Shown piece by piece: positions 8,627-17,031 of a DNA stretch of 64,000 nucleotides. The stretch is from Amycolatopsis antarctica. GTDB taxonomy: Bacteria > Actinomycetota > Actinomycetes > Mycobacteriales > Pseudonocardiaceae. The translations under genes were made by a program, and so were the position numbers. The notes below the pieces were generated by a model. It did no database searches. It was not told the origin of the DNA and was given only the letters and a program-made list of their open reading frames with translations. The DNA is taken from contig NZ_NKYE01000002.1 in the NCBI RefSeq assembly GCF_002262875.1, forward strand, positions 124,001 to 188,000, given 5' to 3'. Within the stretch, counting starts at the first letter, position 1. Each line of letters starts with the position of its first letter.

Positions 8627-8872
8627 TCAGCGCGGGCGAGCGTCGGCGTTGCGCTGGTGACCGTTCGCGCCGTGCGCGGCGACCTTGCGGGTGACCGGCA
8701 GCGCGTCACCGATCTTCTCGCCCACCTTGGCCCTGGCGATCCCCGCGGCACCCTGGACGGCGGGATGGTCGGCGACCTTGCGGTAGGTGCGGACGATCTG
8801 CTCGTACCGCCCCCGCCCGGCGCGCGCGCCCAGCACGTAACCCGCGGCCGCTCCCAGCAGGAAGGTTTTCAT
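8627..8872 (-). CDS. small YtxH-like membrane-anchored protein
   Basis: The start is the ATG at 8872, preceded by AGGAGG at 8-nt spacing; the longer frame upstream has no ribosome site. The 81-residue product starts with MKTFLLGAAAGYVLGARAGRGRYEQI, a glycine-rich single membrane segment followed by a basic cytoplasmic tail. This matches small YtxH-like proteins common in actinobacteria. Their role is not established; they are often linked to envelope stress. It is convergent with the methyltransferase gene, 41 bp away. Confidence 0.8.
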   Translation of the reverse strand: MKTFLLGAAAGYVLGARAGRGRYEQIVRTYRKVADHPAVQGAAGIARAKVGEKIGDALPVTRKVAAHGANGHQRNADARPR

Positions 8873-9034
8873 GCTCCCGGCCTCCTCATCGGTAGTGGAA
8901 CTGATCGCCCATTGTCGCTCACCCGTGGCGCGCCCGCCCGGGACGCACAGGGCCGGGGCCCCTCGATGGCACCGCCCGGGCATGCGTTAGAGTCTTCTCC
9001 AGTCGGCACGGCCACGGTCGCACCGCAGCAGCAT

Positions 9035-9107
9035 TCCCCTGTAGCTCAATTGGCAGAGCATTCGGCTGTTAACCGGAGGGTTGTTGGTTCGAGTCCAACC
9101 GGGGGAG
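9035..9107 (+). tRNA. tRNA-Asn (anticodon GTT)
   Basis: The sequence folds as a complete 73-nt cloverleaf. The acceptor stem is TCCCCTG pairing with CGGGGGA (one G-T pair), the D arm GCTC/GAGC, the anticodon loop CTGTTAA with GTT, and the T arm GTTGG-TTCGAGT-CCAAC. The discriminator base is G and the CCA end is not fully encoded. The D and anticodon arms closely match actinobacterial tRNA-Asn. A strong terminator follows at once. Confidence 0.97.
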
Positions 9108-9108
9108 C

Positions 9109-9141
9109 AAAAAGCCCAGGCCACACGGCCTGGGCTTTTTT
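9109..9141 (+). terminator. intrinsic terminator of tRNA-Asn
   Basis: A perfect 9-bp stem (GCCCAGGCC / GGCCTGGGC) with an ACAC loop is flanked by five A on the left and six T on the right. It is a classical bidirectional rho-independent terminator 1 nt after the tRNA. Confidence 0.95.
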
Positions 9142-9448
9142 GTGCCCGAACGCAGAAGGCCAAATTGACCACAAACTGTCCAAAAACCTAGCCGCTCCAC
9201 ATCGCCTCCGGCGTGACGAGACCATCCGCGAGTTGGGAACGTAAGCGCGATGAGTGGCGTCCGTCGGCGTGTGTCGCGGTGGCGCCCCCGTGCCGTGGCT
9301 CGTGCGCGACACGACGGATCGTGATGGGACCGGCGAGTCGTGTCTGGTGAACCGGGTGCAAGCCGCCGATATCGAGGGCGGCGTCAGGGCGCACGAGAAC
9401 ACGCTGCCGGCGTCAAGCATGCACCGAGTGCGGCCGTTGTCCGGGTAC
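9142..9448. other. intergenic region downstream of tRNA-Asn, no recognised gene
   Basis: About 300 bp lie between the tRNA terminator and the end of the GrpB-like gene. The first part (CCAAATTGACCACAAACTG) is AT-rich compared with its surroundings. Frames crossing it on the minus strand lack recognisable domains. tRNA 3' ends are common integration sites, but I see no copy of the tRNA 3' end or an integrase nearby. Confidence 0.35.
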
Positions 9449-10036
9449 TTACAGCATTCCCGCCGCACGGAAAAGGCGGTCATAGATCGCGCGTATGGTC
9501 TCCTGCTTGCGCGCGTTGTAATCCATCACGCGCCCGCCCCCGGGGACCGCGGCTCGTTTCGCGTCCTCGTACCGCGCGCGTTCCTCGGGATGGGCACGCA
9601 GCCAGTCGCGGAACATGCGGTGCCGGATGACCTCCGGGCACTCCGGCCCGAACACGTGCAGGTTCACGCGGGGCTCGTCCAGCCTCAGGCACCGGTGTTC
9701 GTGCCAGGACGGCTCCCGAACCGTGAGGACGTAACCGATCCGCGTGAGCGAAGGGAGATACAGCTCCTCCTCGCGGGGGTCGGCCACGGTCAGGTCGATG
9801 TCGATGACGTCCTTGGCGGCCAGTCCTTCGACGGAGGTCGACCCGACATGCTGGAGGTCCACCACCGCCGAGCCGAGCGCCGCGCGGATTTCCGACGCTG
9901 CGGCCTGGTAGCGGTGCGGCCACTCGGAGTCGTAGGCGACGATCGATACCGTCTCCGGCGGTGGGGGCCCGTTCACCCACGGGTTCTCGGCCGGATCGGG
10001 ATCATGGTGTCGGGTGATCTCCTCGGAGGTGGGCAC
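9449..10036 (-). CDS. GrpB/UPF0157 family protein (nucleotidyltransferase fold)
   Basis: The GTG at 10036 gives 195 residues. TACGTT lies 7 nt upstream, which suits a leaderless start; the open frame runs 31 codons further without a ribosome site. The GrpB signature is clear: VSIVAYDSEWPHRYQAAASEIRAALG, then LQHVGSTSVEGLAAKDVIDIDLTV, then RVNLHVFGPECPEVIRHRMFRDWLRAHPE and a C-terminal YNARKQETIRAIYDR helix. GSTSV with the following DIDL resembles the active site of nucleotidyltransferases such as the aminoglycoside-modifying ANT family. The natural substrate is not known. In some organisms the domain is fused to dephospho-CoA kinase; here it stands alone. Confidence 0.9.
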   Translation of the reverse strand: MPTSEEITRHHDPDPAENPWVNGPPPPETVSIVAYDSEWPHRYQAAASEIRAALGSAVVDLQHVGSTSVEGLAAKDVIDIDLTVADPREEELYLPSLTRIGYVLTVREPSWHEHRCLRLDEPRVNLHVFGPECPEVIRHRMFRDWLRAHPEERARYEDAKRAAVPGGGRVMDYNARKQETIRAIYDRLFRAAGML

Positions 10037-10184
10037 CCGCGTCAACGTAGCAGAGGCCCACCGGGAGCAAATTTCTCTGTTGCGGGCGACGCGACGTGAG
10101 GGACGGGTCCGCCCGGGCACCGCTGGCACGACGCACGGCGATGCCTGAGCCGGCCGATGACGTGTGGCCGCTGGGCCACCAGGG

Positions 10185-11363
10185 TCAGGGCACGGACTCG
10201 ACGGCCACCTCCAGGTAGTCGAATCCGCGCAGACCGTTGTTGATCATCGACCGGCTGTCCTTGATCTCGAAGCGGGCGACCCGGTCGGCGAGCCTTTCCA
10301 GGAGGGCGCTCATTTCCAGCCGGGCGAGGTGCATGCCGACGCATACGTGTTCGCCCCGTCCGAAGGCGAGATGGTCCGACGGGCGGCGGGTGATGTCGAA
10401 GCGCGTCGGGTCGGGGTACTGGCGTTCGTCGCGGTTGGCGGAGGCATAGAGCAGTGCGACCCGGGAGCCCGCGGCCAGCGGGGTTCCGCTGATCTCGTGG
10501 TCCTGGGTGAGTACCCGGCTGAACTGGGGGACCGGGGTTTCCAGGCGTAGTGATTCGTTGATCGCGTGCGGGATCAGCGAACGGTCCTCGCGCAGCAGGT
10601 CCCACTGGTGGGGGTTCCTGGCGAACAGCGCGACGACGTTGGCGATCGCGAGGATCGTGGTGTCCAGGCTGGGGGTGACGTAGTCGAGCATCATCACCGG
10701 GCACTTGTCGTGCGGGATCTCGCCGCGGTCGGCGGCCTCGTAGAGCTGGTCCGCCCAGCCGCCGGGAGTGATTTTGCCTGGCACGGCGTCATTCGTGGCG
10801 AACGCCATGAATTCCTCGACGGCAGGCCCCGCCGCGGCGGCCCGGTCGTCGGCGGGGCCCTGGGTGTTCCAGATGGCCGCTGCCCACTCCAGCATCTTCG
10901 CCTGCCCGTGCTCGGGCAGCCCTACCAGGTCCGACACCACGGTCATGGGCAGGTACTCCGCCAGCTCCGTGACGACTTCGAAGCCGCCCTGACCGGCCAG
11001 CCGCTCGACGATCCGGTCGGCCTCCGCCTCGATCCGTGGGCTCACCTCGCGCATCTGATCCGGGCGCAGCGGTCGCCCCAGGACCGAACGCATCGCCGTG
11101 TGCTCGGGCGGGTCACTGCACAGTGTGATCCCTTCCAGCCGGGCATTCACGTCCGGATCGACGAACACCCCGCGCGCCGAGGAGAACGTCTGCCAGTCCA
11201 TCAGGGCGGCACGTACCTCGTCGTAGCGGGGCAACGCGTACAGGTCGTAGCGGGACAGATGCACGACGGGGCCGAGCGCGCGAAGCTCGGAGTAGATCCC
11301 GTAGGGGTCGATACGTGCCTGCTCGGTATACAGGTCGACGTCGCTGACGGGAATCGCGGTCAA
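10185..11363 (-). CDS. cytochrome P450 monooxygenase
   Basis: This 392-residue soluble bacterial P450 begins with a TTG start fixed by a strong ribosome site. The heme-binding loop is FGRGEHVCVG (Cys ligand near residue 343) and the ExxR motif is ESLRLE, with R as expected. The I-helix reads TPSLDTT: the acid-Thr pair is present, but the usual Ala/Gly-Gly before it is Pro-Ser. It needs a ferredoxin and reductase; none is encoded nearby. It is the last gene of a run of minus-strand genes (enolase-superfamily enzyme, aldehyde dehydrogenase, iron alcohol dehydrogenase), with a 128-bp gap before it, so it may have its own promoter. The context suggests oxidation or dealkylation of a small substrate whose aldehyde is processed by the neighbours. 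Confidence 0.92.
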   Translation of the reverse strand: MTAIPVSDVDLYTEQARIDPYGIYSELRALGPVVHLSRYDLYALPRYDEVRAALMDWQTFSSARGVFVDPDVNARLEGITLCSDPPEHTAMRSVLGRPLRPDQMREVSPRIEAEADRIVERLAGQGGFEVVTELAEYLPMTVVSDLVGLPEHGQAKMLEWAAAIWNTQGPADDRAAAAGPAVEEFMAFATNDAVPGKITPGGWADQLYEAADRGEIPHDKCPVMMLDYVTPSLDTTILAIANVVALFARNPHQWDLLREDRSLIPHAINESLRLETPVPQFSRVLTQDHEISGTPLAAGSRVALLYASANRDERQYPDPTRFDITRRPSDHLAFGRGEHVCVGMHLARLEMSALLERLADRVARFEIKDSRSMINNGLRGFDYLEVAVESVP

Positions 11364-11368
11364 AGATT

Positions 11369-11375
11369 CCTCCTC
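11369..11375 (-). promoter_or_regulatory. strong ribosome-binding site deciding a TTG start
   Basis: GAGGAGG on the minus strand lies 5 nt before TTG at 11363. No ATG or GTG at a suitable distance competes, so the P450 very likely starts at TTG. Confidence 0.7.
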
Positions 11376-11491
11376 GTACGGGATCGGGCGCGCACCTGCG
11401 GCGACGCAACACCACCGACGCCGGGTCGAACCTGCCAGAACGTCCCGCGGGAATCCAGCTGCTCGACCGTTCTTGCCCGATCCGCTACCGA

Positions 11492-12667
11492 TCAGAACAC
11501 GGATCGCAGGATCGCCAGTACGTCCGCCACGGTCACCGCGCGCGGATTGTTTCCGGTGACCGGATCCGCCACGGCGGACTCGGCGATCCGGGGCAGCAGG
11601 TCCGCGGTCGCGCCGAGCGCACGCAACGGCCGCGCCACTCCCAGCGTCCCGCCGATCTCCCGCACCGCGGCCAGCGCCGCACCCGTCCAGTCCACATCGG
11701 ACGGTGCGACGCGCAGCGCCCTGGCCGTCTCCTCGAACGCCGCGGCGGCGGCCGGTGCGTTGAACTCCAGCACCCGGTCCAGAACCGCGGCCAGCGCCAC
11801 CCCGTGCGGGGTTCCGGTGTGCGCGGTCAGGGCGTGCCCGATGCCGTGCACCAGTCCCAGTCCGGAGATGGTCAGGGCCCGCCCGGCGAGATGCGCGCCG
11901 AGCATGACCTGTGCCCGCGCCTCCAGGTCCCGCCCGTCCCGGTGCACGGCGGGCAGCCAGTGGCCGAGAACGGTCACCGCCCGCGCGGCGTAGGCGGCGG
12001 AGACGACGTTGGCGCCACGGGAGGCGAGCGACTCGACACCGTGGACGAGCGCGTCGATACCGGTCGCGGCCGTGACGTGCGCCGGGAGACCGATCGTCAG
12101 TTCCGGGTCCAGCACGGCCACCCGTGGCCGGACCGACGAGTGTCCTATGTAGACCTTCCGGCGGGCGCAGGCGTCTTCGATCACGCCGAATCCGTTGGTC
12201 TCCGCACCGGTCCCGGAGGTCGTGGGCACGGCGATCAACGGCCAGCCCGCCGCCGGATCGGCCTCGCCGCCGATGCCCGCCGCGGTGGCACCGGGATTGC
12301 CCGCCAGCAGCGAGATCGCCTTGGCGGCGTCCAGCGGCGAGCCGCCGCCGACCGCGACGACCGCGGCCCGTCCGAACGAGCGCGCCACCTCCGCTCCCCG
12401 GTCGACCTCGTCGGTGGACGGGTTCGCCCCGATGTCGGCGTGGACGAGGTGTTCCATTCCCGCCCGCGTCAGCGCCGCGGTCACCCTGTCCACGATGCCC
12501 ACCGCCAGCAGGCCGGCGTCGGTCACCACGAGGGCGCGCTGGTCCCCGGCCTGGGCCACGAACTCCGGTATCGCCGTGACCAGCCCGGCACCGAACTCCG
12601 TCCGGCCGCCCGCGTCGATGCTCAGACGCTGCTCCGCCGCGCCTGCACCGCCGATGCCGTCGTTCAC
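11492..12667 (-). CDS. iron-containing alcohol dehydrogenase / maleylacetate-reductase-like
   Basis: This 391-residue protein from a GTG start belongs to the group III (iron) alcohol dehydrogenases. The NAD-binding GGGSPLDAAKA and the TTSGTGAE motifs are present. The metal site shows Asp in IDALVHGVES plus histidines in GLVHGIGHALTAHTGTPHG. It would interconvert an alcohol and an aldehyde or ketone with NAD(P)H in the cytoplasm. It follows the aldehyde dehydrogenase by 36 bp on the same strand, so the two probably act in sequence. The exact substrate cannot be told from sequence. Confidence 0.92.
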   Translation of the reverse strand: MNDGIGGAGAAEQRLSIDAGGRTEFGAGLVTAIPEFVAQAGDQRALVVTDAGLLAVGIVDRVTAALTRAGMEHLVHADIGANPSTDEVDRGAEVARSFGRAAVVAVGGGSPLDAAKAISLLAGNPGATAAGIGGEADPAAGWPLIAVPTTSGTGAETNGFGVIEDACARRKVYIGHSSVRPRVAVLDPELTIGLPAHVTAATGIDALVHGVESLASRGANVVSAAYAARAVTVLGHWLPAVHRDGRDLEARAQVMLGAHLAGRALTISGLGLVHGIGHALTAHTGTPHGVALAAVLDRVLEFNAPAAAAAFEETARALRVAPSDVDWTGAALAAVREIGGTLGVARPLRALGATADLLPRIAESAVADPVTGNNPRAVTVADVLAILRSVF

Positions 12668-12703
12668 CTCGGGACTCGCTTTCCGTACGGGGGCAGGGGC
12701 CGG

Positions 12704-14224
12704 TCAGCTCAGATCGAGCCAGGTCGTCTTCAACGCGGTGTAGGCGTCCAGTGCGTGCAGTGATTTGTCCCGCCCGGCGCCAGTGGCTTTGAACCCGCCG
12801 AACGGGGTGATCACGTCGCTGGCGTCGAAGGTGTTCACCCAGACCGTCCCGGCGCGCAGCAGCGCCGCCGTCCGGTGGGCCGTGGTGACGTCACGGGTCC
12901 ACACCGAGGCGACCAGCCCGAAGTCCGTGTCGTTCGCCAGCCGCACGCCCTCCTCGGTGCCGCCGTCGAAACCGATCACCGACAGCACCGGCCCGAAGAT
13001 CTCCTCTCGCGCAACCACATCGGAGTTGCGCACCCCGTCGAGGATCGTGGGGCCGAGGTAGGTACCGCCGGTGTCGTCGAGGATCCGTTCCCCGCCGAGG
13101 ACGACGGTGGCGCCCTCGGCACGTCCCGTCTCGACGTAACTGAGAATCCGCGCGAGCTGCGTCCGGTCGACGATCGGGCCCATCGTGGTGGCCGGATCGA
13201 GCGGATCACCGACCCGGAAGGTCCGTTCGGTGACGGCGACGACCTCGGCGAGCAGTTGTTCCCGGACCGACTCGTGCACGATCACCCGGGAACCGGCGTT
13301 GCAGGTCTGCCCGGCGTTGTAGAAGATCCCCCACGCCACCGCGGACGCGGCCGCGGCGATGTCCGCGTCCGGCAGCACGAGCTGCGGAGACTTGCCGCCC
13401 GCCTCCACGGCCACCTGCTTGCCGTTGGACTGTCCCGCGTAGACCTGGAACGACCGTGCCACCTCGGCCGAGCCGGTGAACGCGATCTTGTCCACGTCCG
13501 GATGCCGCCCGAGTGCCTGCCCGGCGACCTCGCCGATGCCGGGGACGACGTTGAGCACCCCGTCCGGGAGCCCGGCCTCGGTCGCCAGCCTGGCCAGCAC
13601 GAGCGCGGCCAGGGAGGTTTGTTCGGCCGGCTTGAGCACCACGGAGTTGCCGGTGGCGATCGCCGGCGCCAGCTTCCAGGACGCGATGAGCAGCGCGTAG
13701 TTCCACGGCACCACCGCCCCGACCACCCCGAGTGGTTCCCGGGTGATCAGCGCCAGCGCGTCGGCGGGCGCGGGTGCGATCCGGTCGTAGGTCTTGTCGA
13801 TCGTCTCCGGGTACCAGGCGATCGTCTCGGCCGCACCGGCCACGTCCACCCGGCCTGCCTCACCGAGCGGCTTGCCCATCTCCAGGGTGTCCAGCAGAGC
13901 CAGTTCCCCGGCGTGCTCACGGATCAGTTCGGCCCACCGCAACATCACCCGCTTACGTTCCTTCGGGGCGGTGCCCCGCCAGCGGGCGTCGTCGAAGGCG
14001 GCGCGGGCGGCCCGCACGGCACGGTCGACGTCCTCGGCCCCGCAGGCGGCGACCTCGGCCACCACCGAACCGTCCCGCGGCGAGGTGGAGGTGAACGTCT
14101 CCCCCGAGACGGTGCCGGTGAACCGGCCGTCGACGAACGGCCGGGTCTCCGGCGCGATCAGGGCCGCGGCCGCCCGGCGCCGCTCGTACTCGCGGACACC
14201 GGGGTCCGCCTGTGCCTCGGTCAT
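12704..14224 (-). CDS. NAD(P)-dependent aldehyde dehydrogenase
   Basis: The ATG at 14224 overlaps the stop of the upstream enolase-superfamily gene (ATGA) and has GGAGG 5 nt before it, giving 506 residues. All ALDH landmarks are seen: PWNYALLIASWKLAPAIATGNSVVLKPAE for the cofactor, FTGSAEVARSFQ, the general base in VEAGGKSPQ (EAGGK where ELGGK is usual), and the catalytic Cys in NAGQTCNAGSRV. It resembles the gamma-glutamyl-aminobutyraldehyde/betaine aldehyde group. It would oxidise the aldehyde made in this operon to an acid. Translational coupling to the dehydratase upstream argues for a shared pathway. Confidence 0.94.
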   Translation of the reverse strand: MTEAQADPGVREYERRRAAAALIAPETRPFVDGRFTGTVSGETFTSTSPRDGSVVAEVAACGAEDVDRAVRAARAAFDDARWRGTAPKERKRVMLRWAELIREHAGELALLDTLEMGKPLGEAGRVDVAGAAETIAWYPETIDKTYDRIAPAPADALALITREPLGVVGAVVPWNYALLIASWKLAPAIATGNSVVLKPAEQTSLAALVLARLATEAGLPDGVLNVVPGIGEVAGQALGRHPDVDKIAFTGSAEVARSFQVYAGQSNGKQVAVEAGGKSPQLVLPDADIAAAASAVAWGIFYNAGQTCNAGSRVIVHESVREQLLAEVVAVTERTFRVGDPLDPATTMGPIVDRTQLARILSYVETGRAEGATVVLGGERILDDTGGTYLGPTILDGVRNSDVVAREEIFGPVLSVIGFDGGTEEGVRLANDTDFGLVASVWTRDVTTAHRTAALLRAGTVWVNTFDASDVITPFGGFKATGAGRDKSLHALDAYTALKTTWLDLS

Positions 14225-15333
14225 CGGATCCTCCATCGCTCGACGGCCTCGGTGTCCAGTTCGATCCCCAGACCGGGCCGCTGGGGCACGTGCAGGTGCC
14301 CGTCGGCGCCGATCGTGAGCGGTTCGGCGAGCATGAAATCGCGCCGCTCGGGCGTCCAGCCGGGCGGGTCGAACGGGAACTCGAAGTACGGCCCGCCGCC
14401 CACCCCGGCGGCCACATGCAGGTTGGCGAGCACGCCGATCCCGTTGGTCCAGGAGTGCGGAGTGAACCGGCGGTGCTTGAGCTGCGCGAGTTCGGCCAGG
14501 GTGCGGGCACGGTGCATGCCCACCGCCAGCACCACGTCCGGCTGGTACACGTCGAGTACGTCGTTCTCCAGATAGCGCAGCAGTTCCGGCATCGAGTGGT
14601 GCATCTCGCCACCGGCGATGCGGACGCCCGGATTCTCGGCGCGCAAGGTGCGGAAACCGTCGAGATCGGCGTAGGGGAGGGGTTCCTCCACCCAGAACAC
14701 GTCCAGTTCGGCCAGCCGCCGCACCAGCCTGCGGGTGGCCGCGAGATCGGTGGCCTCGGCGGTGTCGCCCGCCATCCGCCAGGACTGGTTCAGGTCCACC
14801 ATGATGTCGAAATCCGGGCCCAGCGCCTCGCGCACCGCGGCGACCGTGGCGACACCCTCGGCCGTGCGGTCACCGTCGATGCGGATCTTCATCGCGCGGA
14901 AACCCACCTCGCGTGCGTGCAGCGCCGTCTCCACCCGCTCCGCGGGTGCCTTGAGTTCCGCCGAGGAGGCGTAGGCGGGCAGGGAGGACGCGGCGTTGCC
15001 GAACAGCGCCGACACCGGCAGGCCCGCGACGGTGCCGATGATGTCCCACAGTGCGGCCTCCAGCGGCCAGTAGTACGCGCCGTGGAAGTTGGCGCTCTCG
15101 ATGGCCTTGACGTGCCGGACGATCGCGCACGGATCCTCGCCCACGAACAGCGGCGCCACCGACTCCAGCCCGGCCATCGTGTCGCCGGAGCCGATCCCGG
15201 TGATGCCCTCGTCGGTGTGCACGCGCACGATCGTCGCGTCGAAGTGCCTGCGCGGCTCCGGGTCCCACGCCGCACGCAACGGCGGGTCCAGGTCCAGCCG
15301 CAGCTGGTCGGAGGTGATGTCGGTGATCTTCAT
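14221..15333 (-). CDS. mandelate racemase/muconate lactonizing enzyme family protein
   Basis: The ATG at 15333 gives 370 residues of an enolase-superfamily acid-sugar dehydratase or racemase. The capping domain (residues 1-125) is followed by the barrel with K-x-R in AMKIRID where many mandelate racemase members have KxK. The metal ligands lie in DLNQSW, WVEEP and GGEMHH, and a His base in RFTPHSWTNGIG. The layout fits the mandelate racemase subgroup, which abstracts the proton alpha to a carboxylate. The specific substrate is not readable. It is the first gene of an operon with aldehyde and alcohol dehydrogenases and is divergent from an IclR regulator. Confidence 0.88.
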   Translation of the reverse strand: MKITDITSDQLRLDLDPPLRAAWDPEPRRHFDATIVRVHTDEGITGIGSGDTMAGLESVAPLFVGEDPCAIVRHVKAIESANFHGAYYWPLEAALWDIIGTVAGLPVSALFGNAASSLPAYASSAELKAPAERVETALHAREVGFRAMKIRIDGDRTAEGVATVAAVREALGPDFDIMVDLNQSWRMAGDTAEATDLAATRRLVRRLAELDVFWVEEPLPYADLDGFRTLRAENPGVRIAGGEMHHSMPELLRYLENDVLDVYQPDVVLAVGMHRARTLAELAQLKHRRFTPHSWTNGIGVLANLHVAAGVGGGPYFEFPFDPPGWTPERRDFMLAEPLTIGADGHLHVPQRPGLGIELDTEAVERWRIR

Positions 15334-15399
15334 CGGCGATACGGGAACATGGCGGCTCCAAGCTGCGTCAGCGAGGCGGACCTGCCGTCCGCCCAACCG

Positions 15400-15429
15400 A
15401 ACCTAAAAAGGCGAAGGGCTGCGGTGCAA
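15400..15429 (-). promoter_or_regulatory. promoter of the dehydratase operon
   Basis: On the minus strand TTGCAC (15429-15424) and TAGGTT (15405-15400) are 18 bp apart, a good vegetative promoter. The TTGCAC hexamer recurs as an inverted copy at 15456-15461, so the two may also be operator half-sites for the divergent IclR regulator. Confidence 0.5.
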
Positions 15430-15500
15430 GGGAATCCGGGTGATCGAGACCAGCGTTGCACTGAGGCCAACCGGCGGGCCCGGTGGTTTACGCTGCGCCC

Positions 15501-16319
15501 ATGACGGTCCCGGGCGGGCCCCGGTCACCGGGGCACGGACTGCGCCGCGACATCGAACTGCTGGAGGCGCTGGCCTCCGCCGAGGCCCAGCGGGCCGGTG
15601 GCCTCGGCGTCGTGCGGATCGCCGAGCTCGTCGGCCGGGACAAGAGCCAGGTGTCGCGGGTACTGCGGGCACTTGCCGACGAGGGGATCGTCGAACGCGA
15701 TCCGGACACCCTCGAATACCGGCTCGGCTGGCGGCTGTTCTCGCTGGTGTCGCGCACGGTGGAAAGCAGGCTGCTGCGCGTCGCCGAGCCCGTCATGCGG
15801 GACCTGTCGGCCGGCCTGGAGGAGACCGTCCACCTGTGCGTGCTGCGCGATACGCAGGTGCTGACCCTGCTGTCGGTGTCCGGGCACTCGTTCCGGGTGC
15901 ACGGCTGGGAGGGGCGCGGGGTGCCGGTGGCCTGCACCTCGGCAGGCCGGGTGCTGCTGCTCGACGCGACGCCGGACGAGCTGTACGTCCGCTTCGGCCC
16001 GGAGACCGACCTCGGTGCCGCCTGCGCGGCATCGCGGGTGCGTTCCCTGCCGGAACTGTGGGCGCGGGTGCGCGAGGGTGAACGGGACGGTTACGCCACT
16101 GTGCGCGAGGAGTTCGAGGCCGGGCTGGTGGGCGTATCCGCGCCGGTGCGTGACTTTCGCGGGAGGGTGATCGCCGCGCTGAACGTCTCCGCGCCACGGG
16201 GCAGGCTCGGTCACCGGCTCGCCGCGGCCGGGGAAGCGGCCCGCACGGCGGCCGCGGCGGTCTCCGCACAGTTGGGCTGGGACACGGCGCCCCCGCCGCC
16301 CGCGTCGAAACCGACCTGA
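15501..16319 (+). CDS. IclR family transcriptional regulator
   Basis: The ATG at 15501 has TACGCT 6 nt upstream, so a leaderless start is likely and the product is 272 residues. The N-terminal winged helix (DIELLEALASAEAQRAGGLGVVRIAELVGRDKSQVSRVLRALADEGIVERD) is followed by the IclR effector domain (LRVAEPVMRDLSAGLEETVHLCVL through GLVGVSAPVRDFRGRVIAALNVSAP). IclR proteins bind small acids and often control the adjacent catabolic operon. This one is divergent from the dehydratase, aldehyde dehydrogenase, alcohol dehydrogenase and P450 genes, which are its likely targets. Confidence 0.93.
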   Translation: MTVPGGPRSPGHGLRRDIELLEALASAEAQRAGGLGVVRIAELVGRDKSQVSRVLRALADEGIVERDPDTLEYRLGWRLFSLVSRTVESRLLRVAEPVMRDLSAGLEETVHLCVLRDTQVLTLLSVSGHSFRVHGWEGRGVPVACTSAGRVLLLDATPDELYVRFGPETDLGAACAASRVRSLPELWARVREGERDGYATVREEFEAGLVGVSAPVRDFRGRVIAALNVSAPRGRLGHRLAAAGEAARTAAAAVSAQLGWDTAPPPPASKPT

Positions 16320-16341
16320 GCGGGAGGGCGGTGCGCGCGAC

Positions 16342-16818
16342 TCAGCGCTGCCCGCGTCCCTCACGAAGCCGGGCGACGGCCTTGTCGATCCGGCGCAGTC
16401 GCGTCTCCGGCTTCTTCGCCTCCTCGACGTCCAGCACGAACCAGCGCCGCTGGCTGTACGGCAGGCCGTCGAAGAAGCGGCGGGCCTCCGGCACGGCGTC
16501 CAGCGCCTCGGCGAAGTCCGGCGGCACCGTCACCTCGCGCGGCGCGGAATCCAGCGCAAGCTCCACGTCCACCTCGTCGCCCGCCGCCACGCCGGCACCC
16601 GCCCGGTTTTCCGCGCTGAGCGGCAACATGAACTCCCCACCCATCGAGGCGATCGTGCTGCGATAGGTGTGGCCGCCCACGGTGACCGTCACGGCCGGGC
16701 GCCTGCCCGCGTCCAGCGTCCGCACCACCTCGTCCGGCACCCGCAGCCCGGTCGCCGTCTTCCCGCCCAGCACCACGGTCGTCCGGAACCTCATCGGCAG
16801 CGCCCCCGTCGTCGTCAT
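16342..16818 (-). CDS. YdeI/DUF1905 domain protein
   Basis: This 158-residue protein starts at the ATG at 16818, chosen because the conserved part begins soon after it. The first two thirds match DUF1905 (FRTTVVLGGKTATGLRVPDEVVRTLDAGRRPAVTVTVGGHTYRSTIASMGGEFMLPLS). The C-terminal third is a YdeI/OmpD-associated motif (LPYSQRRWFVLDVEEAKKPETRLRRIDKAVARL). The function is unknown; such proteins are cytoplasmic and common in actinomycetes. It is convergent with the IclR gene, 22 bp away. Confidence 0.88.
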   Translation of the reverse strand: MTTTGALPMRFRTTVVLGGKTATGLRVPDEVVRTLDAGRRPAVTVTVGGHTYRSTIASMGGEFMLPLSAENRAGAGVAAGDEVDVELALDSAPREVTVPPDFAEALDAVPEARRFFDGLPYSQRRWFVLDVEEAKKPETRLRRIDKAVARLREGRGQR

Positions 16819-16957
16819 GACCGGTAGGTCGCCGCACCGTCCGGATCGGTTACACACCGGTGACCAGTGCACGGGCGTTCGCGCCGGATGGGGTAGGTTC
16901 AACGCCGCGATCCGCGGGGGGCGACGTTCGCCACACCGCCCACGGCCGGACGCGACG

Positions 16958-17031
16958 GGGCCGGTAGCTCAGTTGGTCAGAGCAGGGGACTCATAATCCC
17001 TTGGCCGCGGGTTCGAGCCCCGCCCGGCCCA
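16958..17031 (+). tRNA. tRNA with CAT anticodon (Met or Ile2)
   Basis: A 74-nt cloverleaf is complete: acceptor GGGCCGG/CCGGCCC, D arm GCTC/GAGC, anticodon stem GGGGA/TCCCT around CTCATAA, and T arm GCGGG-TTCGAGC-CCCGC, with discriminator A and no encoded CCA. It is not an initiator tRNA because the first base pair is formed. The stretch GACTCATAAT-CCCTTGGCCGC resembles tRNA-Ile2, whose C34 is changed to lysidine to read AUA, more than elongator tRNA-Met. That identity is inference. Confidence 0.9.

Noticed and set aside
9046-9483. Minus-strand frame crossing tRNA-Asn and the region beside it, suggesting an integrase remnant
   Set aside because: The start of the frame is the tRNA read in reverse (GLEPTTLRLT-type peptide). 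No catalytic integrase motif or attachment-site repeat was found.
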